From contig JAEXFF010000384.1 of the NCBI GenBank assembly GCA_023400335.1, forward strand, positions 1-30,045: a stretch of 30,045 bases of DNA, given 5' to 3'. The position numbers and the translations under genes were made by a program. Of the stretch, positions 1-8,600 are shown piece by piece (position 1 is the stretch's first letter; each line of letters begins with the position of its first letter). Origin of the DNA: Bacteroidota bacterium. GTDB taxonomy: Bacteria > Bacteroidota > Bacteroidia > Bacteroidales > Marinifilaceae. Under the pieces are notes generated by a model. It worked only from the letters and a program-made list of their open reading frames with translations. It made no database searches and was not told the DNA's origin.

Positions 1-1187
1 CCTAAACATATAGGTAGCAACTTGCATTTTAAACACCTAGGATTATCGAATGTTTCTTTTCCATACATATTAGCATATATATAATCTTTCCAAATAATTT
101 CACCTGATTCTGTAAATTCCCCTTGCGACTCTTTATTATAGTCCACTGTACATTTATAAATTTTACCATCATAATTAATTTCTAAATTCCAAAATTTATC
201 GCAATCACAACGAATAAATGATTTCGGTATACTATCTGCCGAAGAAATATTATAACCATACTCAAGACATTTATTATAAATATGATTGAAAATCTCTACA
301 TTATTGATATTTTTTTTAATTTCAGGTGTAACGGTCTGCCAAACACGATTTAAGCTTATTGTGATTTTTTTTCTAATTTGAGAAGGAATTAAATCAAGCA
401 TTGAATCTATATTTTTTAATGTATCATTATCATAGTTTACTCTTAATATAATAGAACAATTATAAAGCCTTTCACATAATTCAATAACATTTTTTATTAT
501 ACGTTTAAAAGAAGGATTTCCATTTTCATTTCTAATTAAATTATGTTTCCTCTCATTCCCATCAATTGTAATTTGAAAACTACTTAAATTTATTTCTTGA
601 AATTTTTTAATCATATCTACATTAATCAAATATGCATTTGTTGTTGCATGATTACTAAAAGGTATTTGATAATAAGTTGTCAAACTTTTTATTTTTAAAG
701 AAATAGGATAAACAATTTCACTAAAGTAAAGTAATGGTTCACCACCAAACCAACCTAAATCAATAGAATCAATTAATTTATTTTCTAAAACATATTCAAT
801 ATGTTTTATTATTTTATCTTGAACGTCTAGTGATAACTTTCCTTTTTTATGACTTTCATAGCAATACCAACATTTAAAATTACATTCAAGCGTGGGATTA
901 ATTGTAATTCTATAATCTTTATTGAGAAAAATTGCACAATGATTTAAATATTTTATATAACTAATTTCATCGAGCGAATTCTCAATAATAAAAAACCGGT
1001 TCTTTAAAAATTCAAATAAAGTAGGGTAGTTTTGTATAAAATTATTTAAATTTTGAAATTGTTCTTGAAAAAATAAATGTTCTTGAGGCTTAAAAAGTAA
1101 CATAGACCTCGAAATTCCATTAAAATACAATATATTTTCTTTGTACTTAATATAGAAATTATACTTACTTACTTTAAATCTTTCCAT
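1..1187 (-). CDS. Radical SAM/SPASM peptide maturase (partial, C-terminus off window)
   Basis: This reading frame runs off the left edge; 395 complete codons are visible from an ATG at 1187. It shows the radical SAM 4Fe-4S motif CX3CX2C (C102, C106, C109, in ECNFKCWYC) and a following GGEP-type motif (FGGEPLL, 147-153). The C-terminal SPASM signature that binds auxiliary clusters is also present: C329, then G341-x4-C346, then C385-x2-C388-x5-C394, with the expected final x3-Cys just outside the window. Such enzymes install carbon-sulfur or carbon-carbon crosslinks in ribosomal peptides. It begins 49 nt after the stop of the GG-leader precursor on the same strand, so that peptide is the likely substrate. 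The first 90 residues resemble the N-terminal extension of Bacteroidales peptide maturases. The gene is very AT-rich compared with the rest of the window. The exact crosslink chemistry is not determinable from sequence. Confidence 0.93.
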   Translation of the reverse strand, partial: MERFKVSKYNFYIKYKENILYFNGISRSMLLFKPQEHLFFQEQFQNLNNFIQNYPTLFEFLKNRFFIIENSLDEISYIKYLNHCAIFLNKDYRITINPTLECNFKCWYCYESHKKGKLSLDVQDKIIKHIEYVLENKLIDSIDLGWFGGEPLLYFSEIVYPISLKIKSLTTYYQIPFSNHATTNAYLINVDMIKKFQEINLSSFQITIDGNERKHNLIRNENGNPSFKRIIKNVIELCERLYNCSIILRVNYDNDTLKNIDSMLDLIPSQIRKKITISLNRVWQTVTPEIKKNINNVEIFNHIYNKCLEYGYNISSADSIPKSFIRCDCDKFWNLEINYDGKIYKCTVDYNKESQGEFTESGEIIWKDYIYANMYGKETFDNPRCLKCKLLPICL

Positions 1188-1200
1188 ATTTTGTATTTTA

Positions 1201-1218
1201 GAGGGGGAGTTCCCCCTC
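1201..1218 (-). promoter_or_regulatory. Intercistronic hairpin between precursor and maturase
   Basis: Positions 1201-1218 form a near-perfect G/C hairpin: 7 to 8 bp (GAGGGGGA against TCCCCCTC) with a 2 to 4 nt loop, in otherwise AT-rich DNA. On the transcribed minus strand it follows the precursor stop and ends 13 nt before the maturase ATG. No T-tract follows, so it is not a typical intrinsic terminator. It may protect the precursor mRNA 3' end, act as a partial attenuator, or hide the G-rich stretch that could otherwise bind ribosomes. The structure is seen directly; the role is inferred. Confidence 0.6.
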
Positions 1219-1236
1219 AACATTAATTTCAATATT

Positions 1237-1503
1237 TTATTCAATAGGTAAATAAGGAGGTTCTAATTGTCCTATATCTCCATAGCCGCTAGTACTACAG
1301 TCTGATGTACATCTGTCACACCTATCGCATTTATCACATTCATCACATTTATTCTTTCTTTTCTCCTCTAATGATCCTTGATCATGTATACCGCCTATAA
1401 TTTTAGACATAGCTAAACGGTTTAATGTCTCTTGACTTAAAACATCTTTTACTTCGTCAAAGTTTAAACCTAATTTTTTTGATAGTTCTTCATTCTTTTC
1501 CAT
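1237..1503 (-). CDS. RiPP precursor, GG leader with CDx-repeat cysteine-rich core
   Basis: This is an 88-residue peptide starting at ATG 1503. An in-frame ATG at 1530 would add nine residues that look unlike a leader. The N-terminal 38 residues are a helical leader (FDEVKDVLSQETLNRL...) ending in the double-glycine site IIGG (G37-G38), as in Bacteroidales GG-type natural product precursors. The leader is presumably cut by a C39-type peptidase/exporter. The core follows: a charged linker, then Cys53, 56, 59, 62, 65 and 69 within CDECDKCDRCDRCTSDC, a Ser/Gly segment, and an acidic proline-rich tail (EPPYLPIE). The radical SAM/SPASM gene directly downstream is the probable maturase. I do not recognise this core as a named family. 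Alternatives are a metal-binding peptide or a bacteriocin-like peptide, but the leader and neighbour favour a modified, exported RiPP. Confidence 0.8.
   Translation of the reverse strand: MEKNEELSKKLGLNFDEVKDVLSQETLNRLAMSKIIGGIHDQGSLEEKRKNKCDECDKCDRCDRCTSDCSTSGYGDIGQLEPPYLPIE
1309..1347 (-). repeat. Imperfect 9-bp tandem repeat encoding CDx units
   Basis: Within the precursor core, four consecutive 9-bp units of the form TGYGAYRRR encode Cys-Asp-Xaa (CDE, CDK, CDR, CDR) and are followed by a fifth Cys codon. Each unit is exactly three codons, so slippage or recombination would add or remove one Cys-Asp-Xaa step without a frameshift. Confidence 0.8.
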
Positions 1504-2226
1504 AATTAATAATTTTCCGTTAAACATCATTGGTATTCATATATGAGAAGATCTTCTTAGTTTGTAAAAGTAAAAAATAATATTTATTTTTAAAATAATA
1601 TTTATTAATTTTTTATTAATTATGGTTAATATAAAATTATATATTATTCTATAATATAATTTCCTTTATTAGTAGTAAATATTCAATTTTATTATTATGC
1701 CTGTAGTAGAGACAAAATTCAAGATGAACTAATAGGAAACTTATCGATAAAGTAGAGATAAATTAATACACCGAAAAATTATATTAAAAGAGAAATATCT
1801 ATATTTTATTAATTCAATTGGGGAGGAGTCTAAAATTAAAATATAAACAATTCCTGAAACTTTTCTAAGAATAAATCCTTAGTTATCCTTTCTGACCTAT
1901 TATTTTCAATTTATGTCCTCCAACCTTATATTTTTGTAAAAATCTTCAATTACGGACATAATTCTCAAATATTTACGTTCTTTTACAATCTTTATTTTTT
2001 AAGATTAAATATAATTGCCAAAATTATGACGAATAATTTATATCTTTGAAAATCTAAAAATTTGCAAATGGTATTATTCAACCGTTTTATATTAAAGTAC
2101 AATACCGATTACAAGGGACTTTACGAATGCCAGATTTGTTAGCTTTCTGAAGCCTTTATTCTTTCATTTTGCAAGAGTCGCAAAATTCTTTTCGATTATT
2201 ATCCTGAAACTGTAATTTTATTCATC
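1504..2226. other. AT-rich gap without a convincing gene
   Basis: No convincing coding frame is seen on either strand. The stretch is extremely AT-rich. It holds a 15-bp exact direct repeat (AAAATAATATTTATT at 1574-1588 and 1592-1606) and a perfect 12-bp palindrome AGAAGATCTTCT (1546-1557) just upstream of the precursor. A short hairpin lies at 2166-2186 (ATTTTGC / GCAAAAT). It should contain the RiPP promoter (minus strand) and the pepP promoter (plus strand). For the former only a near-match, TACTTTTA, is seen around 1566-1573 on the minus strand, with no -33 partner. Confidence 0.6.
2015..2048 (+). promoter_or_regulatory. Possible Bacteroidota promoter upstream of pepP
   Basis: TATCTTTG at 2041-2048 fits the Bacteroidota -7 box TAnnTTTG exactly. 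The nearest upstream TTG (2015-2017) is 23 bp away, slightly longer than the usual 19-21. It would give a leader of about 170 nt before pepP, which is long, so the assignment is tentative. Confidence 0.35.
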
Positions 2227-3609
2227 ATGTTTTCAAAAGAAATTTATATCCACAGACGTAATCTTCTGAAAAAAGAAGTGGGAAAGGGTATTTTACTTTT
2301 CCTGGGGAATTCCGAAAGTAGTATGAATTATGCCGATAATACTTATCCTTTCCGTCAGGATTCAACTTTCCTGTATTTTTTCGGTTCGGATTATGCCGGA
2401 TTATCAGCTATTATTGATATCGAAGAAGATAAAGAAATTATTTTCGGGGATGAACTGACCATTGACGATATTGTCTGGATGGGTACACAACCGAGTATAC
2501 GGGAAAAAAGCGAAAGAGTAGGAATTTCTGAAACCCGGCCTGTTGCTCAACTAGCGGAATACCTGAAAAAAGCAATGACCCAGGGACGCCGGATACATTA
2601 TCTGCCTCCCTACCGGGGAGAGCATAGGATCCGGCTTTATGAACTGCTCCACATCGTTCCCGATCAGCAAGAGAAAGGAAGTTCGGTTGATTTTATCCGT
2701 GCCGTGGTAAACCAGCGGAATTATAAATCAGCAGAAGAGATTGAACAAATCGAAGAAGCGGTTACCATTTCAGCCCATATGCACATCAAAGCCATGCAAA
2801 TAATCCGTCCGGGAATGAAGGAATCGGAAGTGGCTGCTGCAGTCACGGAAATTGCACTCCGGGACGAAGGGAATCTCTCTTTCCCGGTAATTGCCACCGT
2901 ACACGGGCAAACTTTACACAACCATTACCACGGACATATTGCCCAGGAAGGACAGATGTTCCTGCTGGATGCAGGGGCAGAAAACCGTATGCATTATGCG
3001 GGAGACCTTTCTTCTACTTTCCCGGTAGGCAAACGATTTACGGAACGTCAAAAAGAAATTTACAACATAGCTCTTCATGCACATCAAACAGCAGTGGCCG
3101 CTCTTCAACCGGGAGTTGCTTTTAAGGATATCCATCTGAAAACCGCAGCTACTCTCGCAGAAGGACTGAAAAGCATCGGACTGATGAAGGGCGATCCCTG
3201 GGAAGCAGCACAAGCCGGTGCCCATGCTCTCTTTTTTCAATGCGGATTAGGTCATATGATGGGTTTGGATGTACACGATATGGAAAACCTGGGCGAAGTA
3301 TGGGTCGGATACGACGGTCAGCCTAAAAGCACCCTTTTCGGCCTGAAATCCCTCCGCCTCGGCCGTAAATTGGAGCCCGGTTTTGTATTGACGATTGAAC
3401 CCGGTATCTACTTTATTCCCGAATTGATCGACCGCTGGAAAGCAGAAAAACGTTTTACGGAATTTATCTGCTACGAAGCGGTAGAAAAATACAAAGATTT
3501 CGGGGGATTACGCAATGAGGAGGATTACCTTATCACACCGGAAGGCAAAAGAAGGCTCGGAAAATATGTACCTACCACCCTTGAGGAGGTAGAAGCAATG
3601 CGATTCTGA
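2227..3609 (+). CDS. pepP: Xaa-Pro aminopeptidase (aminopeptidase P, M24B)
   Basis: This cytoplasmic metallopeptidase removes the N-terminal residue from peptides with proline in position 2. The 460 residues fit the family length. Residues 1-150 form the aminopeptidase P N-terminal domain and 170-450 the pita-bread catalytic domain. The five dinuclear metal ligands are all visible: D248 (LLDAG), D260 (YAGD), H343 (GLGHMMG), E391 (TIEPGIYF) and E431 (in RNEEDYLIT, where RIED is more usual). There is no signal peptide. Thirty-one base pairs separate it from the downstream C69 peptidase, so the two probably form one transcription unit for peptide breakdown. A complete, ordinary gene. Confidence 0.95.
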   Translation: MFSKEIYIHRRNLLKKEVGKGILLFLGNSESSMNYADNTYPFRQDSTFLYFFGSDYAGLSAIIDIEEDKEIIFGDELTIDDIVWMGTQPSIREKSERVGISETRPVAQLAEYLKKAMTQGRRIHYLPPYRGEHRIRLYELLHIVPDQQEKGSSVDFIRAVVNQRNYKSAEEIEQIEEAVTISAHMHIKAMQIIRPGMKESEVAAAVTEIALRDEGNLSFPVIATVHGQTLHNHYHGHIAQEGQMFLLDAGAENRMHYAGDLSSTFPVGKRFTERQKEIYNIALHAHQTAVAALQPGVAFKDIHLKTAATLAEGLKSIGLMKGDPWEAAQAGAHALFFQCGLGHMMGLDVHDMENLGEVWVGYDGQPKSTLFGLKSLRLGRKLEPGFVLTIEPGIYFIPELIDRWKAEKRFTEFICYEAVEKYKDFGGLRNEEDYLITPEGKRRLGKYVPTTLEEVEAMRF

Positions 3610-3640
3610 AAACCATTTATAACGCTGAAAATACAAGAAC

Positions 3641-5272
3641 ATGAAAATTGTAACAATCATCTTTTTAATCCTGCTGACAGCCTTTTTCCAAAGTAAGGGA
3701 TGCACAGTACTCGTCGCAGGTAAAAAAGCGACCGTGGACGGAAGCGTACTCAACTCCCATACAGATGCCGGAGCAGACTGCCGGATCCGGGTCGTCCCGG
3801 GACAAAAGTTTCCCAAAGGCAGTACCACCCCGGTTTATTACGGTATACAACGGGTAGACCTTCCCCTGGAAGAAAACGGAGAAATTTTAGGTTATATCCC
3901 GCAAGCGGAACAAACTTACACTTATTTTCAGTCGGCTTATTCCCATATCAATGAATATCAATTGTGTATAGGAGAAAGTACACTGAGCCAACGCCCGGAA
4001 TTACAGGTAAACAAAGGAGAAGGGAAACAGATTATGACTGTTGAGCAAGCCATGATCTTTGCACTGCAACGTTGTAAAACGGCCGATGAAGCCCTTGGCC
4101 TGATTACTTCCCTTATGGAAAAATACGGTTTTTTGCCTTCTTGCGGACCGGAATCGGAATGTCTGACGATTGCCGACCCTGAAAAAATATGGATACTGGA
4201 ATTATTCAGCGTGGGTAAAAACTGGACCCCTGAAAGTGGGAAACCCGGTGTTATCTGGGCGGCACAGCGGGTCCCGGACGACCATATTGCTATGATTCCG
4301 AATTGGAGTATTATCAAAGAAATTGATCTCTCCCAACCGGAATACTTTAAGGCTTCCTCCAATTACCAGCAAGTTGCAATGGAAAACGGATGGTATTCCC
4401 CCGAAAGCGGAAAACCTTTTGTCTGGCAGGAAATATATGCGCCTACCCCGCGGGAATGGGCCACGAATCGTCTCTGGCTGTTTGCCACCACCTTCGCCCC
4501 CACTTCGGCGCCGATATCCGATAGGAAAACAACAAATCCATTCGACAATCTGAACCAATACATTCAGTATGTCGAGCCTTTAAACCTGTATCCTTTTTCG
4601 TTTAAACCGGAACGTCCGGTTTCTGTCCAGGATTTCATGGACTTCCAACGGTCTACCTTTACCGGTACCATCTACGACAAGGAAAACGACGCCGCCTGGT
4701 ACTATCCCGGAAAGAACGGAGAAATGATAAAAAGCAAATTAGCCACCCCTTTCCCTTCTGCTGAAACTCAAAAATTACTGAAAACCACCCGTAGGCGGGC
4801 TGTCGCAAGGGCGGACGGAGAATACGGTATGGTAGCTCAGCTCCGTTCCGGTATGCCCCGGGAAATAGGTGGTATTTACTGGGTATTTCAAGACAATGCT
4901 TATACCTCCCCATATCTTCCTGTATTTACCGGAGTTACCCGAATCCCTGAAGTTTATTCTACTTACGATCCACAACAATACACGGACAACTCTGCCCGCT
5001 GGGCGATCGATTTTGTAGATAACCTGCTCTACCTGAACTGGCAGGACGGGAAAAAAGATTTGGAAACAGCCCGGAAACCGCTGGAAGACGGATTTTTTCA
5101 ACAAAATAAAGAGATAGAAAAACAATATACAGAACTGCAGAAAAAAAATCCGAAAAAAGCCCGGGAATTATTGAACAATTATACTCAGGAATGTGCAGAT
5201 AAAATTATGGATACTTATACTCAATTGAGAAATACACTCCTCACTAAATATACCAATAATAAAATGAGATAA
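3641..5272 (+). CDS. Exported C69-family dipeptidase (Ntn hydrolase)
   Basis: A 543-residue C69-family peptidase. Residues 1-20 are a hydrophobic signal sequence (MKIVTIIFLILLTAFFQ). It is directly followed by Cys21 in GCTVLVAGKKATVDGSV, which matches the family's catalytic N-terminal cysteine motif (CTxxxVGKxATxDGS). Removal of the signal would expose Cys21 as the nucleophile, so the enzyme is probably periplasmic or surface-exposed. The residues before Cys21 (QSKGC) are a poor lipobox, so lipoprotein anchoring is less likely but not excluded. The C-terminal 60 residues are rich in Lys, Glu and Gln and probably helical. The family hydrolyses dipeptides and related amide bonds; the substrate here is unknown. 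It lies just after pepP on the same strand. Confidence 0.9.
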   Translation: MKIVTIIFLILLTAFFQSKGCTVLVAGKKATVDGSVLNSHTDAGADCRIRVVPGQKFPKGSTTPVYYGIQRVDLPLEENGEILGYIPQAEQTYTYFQSAYSHINEYQLCIGESTLSQRPELQVNKGEGKQIMTVEQAMIFALQRCKTADEALGLITSLMEKYGFLPSCGPESECLTIADPEKIWILELFSVGKNWTPESGKPGVIWAAQRVPDDHIAMIPNWSIIKEIDLSQPEYFKASSNYQQVAMENGWYSPESGKPFVWQEIYAPTPREWATNRLWLFATTFAPTSAPISDRKTTNPFDNLNQYIQYVEPLNLYPFSFKPERPVSVQDFMDFQRSTFTGTIYDKENDAAWYYPGKNGEMIKSKLATPFPSAETQKLLKTTRRRAVARADGEYGMVAQLRSGMPREIGGIYWVFQDNAYTSPYLPVFTGVTRIPEVYSTYDPQQYTDNSARWAIDFVDNLLYLNWQDGKKDLETARKPLEDGFFQQNKEIEKQYTELQKKNPKKARELLNNYTQECADKIMDTYTQLRNTLLTKYTNNKMR

Positions 5273-5291
5273 GTATCCTCCAGCCTAATGA

Positions 5292-5462
5292 TTTAAAAAG
5301 TGCAAATGCATAAATAAGGAAACAGACAACTTTCAGATTTATACCTTAGAAACAGACAGGAGCAAAATCCCTGAAAAAAGATTTACAATTACCGGTAAAT
5401 CATTTAACAAGGAACTACCTGAAACAAGTATTAAGCAGATTGTCAACTCTTTGAATAATTAA
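5292..5462 (+). pseudogene. Orphan open frame without start codon inside the inverted repeats
   Basis: Between an in-frame TGA (5289-5291) and the TAA at 5460-5462 lies a 56-codon frame with protein-like composition (for example RFTITGKSFNKELPETSIK). No ATG or GTG occurs in it, and the only TTG lies three codons before the stop. It could be the remnant of a gene's 3' end or chance. I do not recognise the sequence. Confidence 0.25.
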
Positions 5463-5486
5463 ATCCTTGTACATTTGCACTTTTTA
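5294..5486. repeat. 193-bp segment bounded by 15-bp perfect inverted repeats
   Basis: TAAAAAGTGCAAATG at 5294-5308 is the exact reverse complement of 5472-5486. If the outermost TA on each side is a target duplication, the element would have 13-bp terminal repeats and a TA duplication, as in MITEs related to IS630/mariner elements. Inside is a 10-bp direct repeat GAAACAGACA (5319-5328 and 5349-5358). Alternatively, the arms pair in RNA as a distant stem: the right arm ends in T5. A -7-like TACATTTG (5470-5477) overlaps the right arm, with no well-placed -33 box. Apart from this, the 5273-5631 gap shows nothing clear; it must hold the promoter of the sensor kinase genes if they are not co-transcribed from upstream. 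Confidence 0.5.
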
Positions 5487-5631
5487 TTCCCTTACTTCAA
5501 CTGACCTCCGGACAGGAAAAGATTACTGGAATCGCGAGCGGAACAATTTTGGAAATCAAGATTTAAATGAAATTTTAATTAATTGAAAAATTATATCTAT
5601 TTTTACCAAATAAATTTTATGCGTGATTGCT

Positions 5632-8600
5632 ATGTTAAAGCTTGTTTTTTCTATCTTGTTGTGCTTGATAGTATCGGCAAACGCAGTTGGCATACAGTCC
5701 TCTCCTCCGGATACAAAACTGAGCCGTGAAAATTTCATTCTTATAATGAATTCTTATCATTATGAAAATCCATGGGGCACGGCTTTAACGAAGCAACTTC
5801 AGAAAGAAATCAAAGCGATCGACCCGGAGCTCATTCCGAAAGTAGTTTATGCCCGGTTAGACAGGCAACAGTCACTACTGAGTTCCCGCTTACAAATGCA
5901 GGGCGCCTTTACCAAAGGACGACTCTCTCCTCAAATTATCCGTCCCCGGATCTTAATCTTGGTAGGTGAAGAAAGCTGGATGTTATACCGGATTATGAAT
6001 CTGCGAGGATTATGGGAACAAATACCGGTAATCCTGTGTGGAGTACATTCCCGGATCCTGAAAGATTATGCTGATTTTTTCCAATCAGAACCTCTAAATG
6101 ACAGCTGTTATATTTCCACCCCGCTTTCAATTAAGCAGCTTCCCGTAAGCGGGATTATGAAAGACGATATGAGTTTACAAAATTTGCAACTCATATCCCG
6201 TTTATACCCGGATCTTCAGGAAATCAACTACCTGTCAACGGGTAGCTTCAATGATGAATTTGAATTCCGGCAACTCCGCTCCACAGCCTGTCAATTTTTT
6301 CCGGATTTACGAATTTCAGTATATCACAGCGACCAAATTCATCCGGACACCATTTGCCGGATAATTAATAACTTACCTCCTCACAGAAATGTCGTACTTT
6401 TCAATACAGTTCCTTCTTTTTTAAGTTCTTTGTCCGTTCCTCTCTTCTCTTTACAGGATCAGGATTCCGATTCCAGACATATCCTGGGCGGATATTATCC
6501 TTCCCTGGGCCAATATGTGCAGCAAACAGCCAAATTGTTTAAACAGGTATATAATGGAGAAATACCCCCCTATCCTTTTACTTCTATACAAAACGGACAA
6601 AATCACTTAAACCGTCAATTACTCGACCAATGGGGAATCCACCGGGATTTCGATAAAACAGAAAATGTGAGCCTGTATAATATCCCTTCTCCGTTCATTG
6701 TCCGGCACCAGCGTCTTTTGCTCCTGAGTTTGCTTGGCATACTCATTATCGGTCTGCTTTACAGATATTATATACGTACCCGGATTTATAACCTGCACAT
6801 TCGGGAATCTCTAAACCGTTATAAGACATTATATGACGAATATAATTTGATTTTCAAGCACATGCCTGTTTCAATGCTGATTTTCGACGAAAACGGAAAT
6901 TTATTACAATACAATGCTTCTCCAAAGTTACGACATATCTTTCCGTCTCTCAGTCCTACATCCGCTACTTCTCAAACGATCAATTTATTTGAACAGATTC
7001 CGGAATCTTCCCTGCACACCCAAATACGGAATAAAGAAACCATAAACTCTCTTATCGTCCTGAGTCCACCATCCGATAGAGTAGATCCGGCACCCCAGAA
7101 AAACAAATATTATTTTCGTTTTCTGGTACGTTACCTGCCCGGTGACACCCCTGACAGCAAACAGATCCTGTTCATCCTCATTGATAATCAGGAAATATAT
7201 GAAGCTAAAAGTATTCGCAAAAAATTGACGCAAGCCCTTGATTTTGCCATGAACAAAGCTTGCATCGGTGTAGCGAATTACGATTTGAGCAGGCAAAAAT
7301 ACCATTTTACCTCTAATTGGTTAAGGAACCTCGATTTAGATAAAATTCCTGCTCCCATAACCGATGCTTACCAGCATCTCTCCCGGGAAGACCGGCAGTC
7401 TTTGACCGACTTCTTGCAAGACAATTCTTCCGGCAGGCCTCACCATTATCACAAAGAATTCCCCATTATACACAGAGACGGAAGTAAACATTGGTTAAGT
7501 TACCAAATCGGTATTACAGGTTATCAGCAGGAAACCGGCAGCTATATATTCACGGAAATATCTCAGAATATTGATCCCTATAAAGCAATGGAAGAGGCAT
7601 TATACACTGCCATGTTAAAAGCACAGCGTTCTGAAAAACTCAAAAATGCCTTTATTGCCAATATGGGACACGAAATCCGTACTCCCCTAAACGCTATTGT
7701 TGGTTTTTCGAACTTACTGAATGAAACGGACAATACAGAAAAGCGTCAGGAAATGGTCCACCAAATTGAAGAAAACAATGAAATACTGTTACGCCTGATC
7801 CACGATATCATCGATTTGTCCAAAATCGAAAGTGGAACAATGGATTTCAGTTTCTCTCCCACCGACCTGACGGATTTATTTAATGATATGGCTATCCTCG
7901 CCAGGATGAAAACAACGCAAGGAAATATAGAAATCAAATGCGAATTTCCGGAAAGCCGTTTTTGTATTCTAACGGACAAAATCCGTCTTAAACAAGTATT
8001 GACTAACTTTATCAGCAATGCCGTTAAATTCACGGGCCAGGGCAGTATCACCATCGGCTACCGGTTTGAGGACAATATTTTATACGGATACGTATCGGAT
8101 ACGGGAATCGGTATCTCTTCAGAAAAGCAGCAGCAGATATTCGAGCGTTTTTATAGGGGAAATAAGAATTATAACGGCTTCGGCCTGGGTTTATCCATTT
8201 CCCGTTCGATTATTGATGAATTAAAAGGAGAAATAGGGGTAGAATCAAAAGAAGGTGCCGGGGCAAAGTTCTGGTTCCGGTTGCCGGTCCGGGAAGTTTC
8301 CCTGACTCCTCCGGTTCAGGAAGTATCTCCCATCCAACAAACAAATAATGCAAAAGGAAAACAGAATATTTTAATTGTTGAAGATAATGAGAGCAATTAT
8401 CTCTTACTCCAATTTATTCTGCAAAATAAATACAATCTTGTACACGCCTGGGATGGGGAAGAAGCGATTGAGTTATTTCATAGTCAGGCACCCGATTTAA
8501 TCCTTATGGATATTAAAATGCCTAAGAAAAACGGTTATGAAGCGACCTGTGAAATACGGAAGTATTCTGCTACAATCCCGATCATAGCCACTACCGCTTA

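Noticed and set aside
1309..1347. CRISPR-like short repeats
   Set aside because: The repeats are 9 bp, in frame within a coding gene, and have no spacers.
2068..2142. 24-codon plus-strand ORF (MVLFNRFILKYN...) just after the TATCTTTG box
   Set aside because: Too short, ends in a stop with no continuation in another frame, and no recognisable leader-peptide or attenuator structure follows.
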